Shown here in pieces: positions 63,448 through 64,000 of a DNA stretch of 64,000 nucleotides (positions are counted from its first letter, which is position 1; each line of letters starts with the position of its first letter). This DNA comes from Haloferax mediterranei ATCC 33500. Its GTDB lineage: Archaea; Halobacteriota; Halobacteria; Halobacteriales; Haloferacaceae. The stretch is taken from NCBI RefSeq assembly GCF_000306765.2, contig NC_017941.2, positions 2,884,885 through 2,948,884 of the forward strand. The letters are read 5' to 3'. Position numbers and translations under genes: made by a program. A model generated the notes under the pieces. It did not search any database. It had not been told where the DNA came from and saw nothing but the letters and a program-made list of their open reading frames with translations.

Positions 63448-63473
63448 CCACCACCCCCGGCTTCAGGTCGAAC
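63448..63473 (-). repeat. Degenerate origin recognition box
   Basis: On the reverse strand it has GTTCGACCTGAAGC then CGGGGGTGG, with several mismatches to the other boxes. It is listed as weak. Confidence 0.35.
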
Positions 63474-63547
63474 GACTTCCGGGTGGTGTCTGCACCCACT
63501 TCCGGTTTGATACTGCTTTCTTTTGGTGGTCTCTTCGACCCACTGTA

Positions 63548-63630
63548 CTATAGTAGCGTTTGCAACTGGTGACACATCCAATCACACACCGGTCGATCGA
63601 GTATCCAATGACTTACAAACGCTACTATAG
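63548..63630. repeat. 83-bp structure with 15-bp perfect inverted repeats
   Basis: CTATAGTAGCGTTTG at 63548-63562 and its exact reverse complement at 63616-63630, with a 53-base centre. This looks like a miniature transposon or insertion-sequence end pair inside the origin region. No target duplication is obvious. Confidence 0.6.
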
Positions 63631-63972
63631 ACACGCTGTGGTCACTCCCACGGGCCTGACCTCCGACTCACTCTACTTCGACTAACTTCGACCTTTTTTC
63701 TGCCTCACCGACTCACCCCCAATATCTCTCGACCACTATATCCTACTCAACTCGACACACCCGAATTCGATGATTTTCGCTCGCTCGTGTCGAAATGGTC
63801 CTGTCCACTCCAGTTTCGGGTATTGAGCGTCGAGCGAGTCGGAGAAGTAAGCTTTTTGTACCAACTATTCGTTTGTTTCCTTTGCATCATCTGGAATCGC
63901 CTTCTTCGGTGCGAGGCGGAGAAGCCGAGTATTACCGGCTTCACGCCCTGTACTGGCCGACGTTGGCGACTA

Positions 63973-64000
63973 TTCCACTTGAAACGAAGGGGTATACACG
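63973..64000 (+). repeat. Origin recognition box cut by the right edge
   Basis: TTCCACTTGAAACGAAGGGG followed by TATACACG. Core and G-run match the other boxes; the tail continues outside the window. Confidence 0.75.

Larger units (their letters stand above)
62366..64000. other. Probable chromosomal origin (oriC1 type)
   Basis: A gene-free 1.6-kb stretch to the window edge. It holds origin recognition boxes in both orientations: 62813-62843 (reverse), 63017-63046, 63171-63199 and 63973-64000 (forward), with a degenerate reverse one near 63448-63473. Between the first reverse and first forward boxes lies an AT-rich tract. Together with the adjacent oap genes this fits a haloarchaeal oriC1. 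The initiator gene is expected to start after 64000. Confidence 0.85.

Overview
The window reads as a Haloferax-type haloarchaeal main chromosome. The reasons are the acidic halophilic proteins, the GC-rich third codon positions in the core genes, a halophilic 2Fe-2S ferredoxin, the NAD-dependent DNA ligase LigN, and the cluster oapC-oapB-oapA ending beside a block of origin-recognition-box repeats. The core gene order (hisB, hisA, hisI, pibD, fdx, met genes, ligN, mdh, hef, oapCBA, origin) matches what I remember of the region just before oriC1 in Haloferax volcanii; no alignment was run.

Layout. 1-14.1 kb is core: the end of a TAXI-type TRAP transporter operon, small regulators and zinc-finger proteins, three scattered histidine genes (hisB, hisA, hisI), glmM, the prepilin peptidase pibD and two response regulators. 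14.3-36.4 kb is an integrated element of about 22 kb. It is bounded by a 16-bp direct repeat (14304-14319 and 36383-36398), and the right copy forms the 3' end of the ferredoxin gene. 36.4-62.4 kb is core again: ferredoxin, a phosphate transporter, a methionine/cysteine sulfur cluster (metY, metX, metY), a regulator with a cytochrome P450, an aminotransferase, ligN, an ABC exporter, a VIT1-type transporter, a soluble chemotaxis transducer, uvrC, mdh, hef and oapCBA. 62.4-64 kb has no genes and looks like chromosomal origin oriC1; its orc1/cdc6 gene should lie just past the right edge.

The element starts with an RHH regulator and tyrosine integrase, then small genes and a second, catalytic-core-only integrase. 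In the middle (19.5-29.2 kb) is what looks like a defence island. Two convergently related cassettes each pair a GHKL-type ATPase with a paralogous RHH/winged-helix partner protein. One cassette also has a third gene of unknown family. Between them lie a divergent DNA methyltransferase and a winged-helix gene. I recognise no restriction nuclease and no named system. Next come small regulators and zinc ribbons, then about 2 kb of iterons and short repeats, then an SF3 (D5/P4-type) replication helicase operon. The element therefore looks like an integrative plasmid or provirus able to replicate, carrying a candidate undescribed ATPase-plus-methyltransferase defence system. I see no capsid, terminase or conjugation genes.

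Limits: functions come from reading motifs, not from searches. Nothing was aligned, folded or scored by computer.
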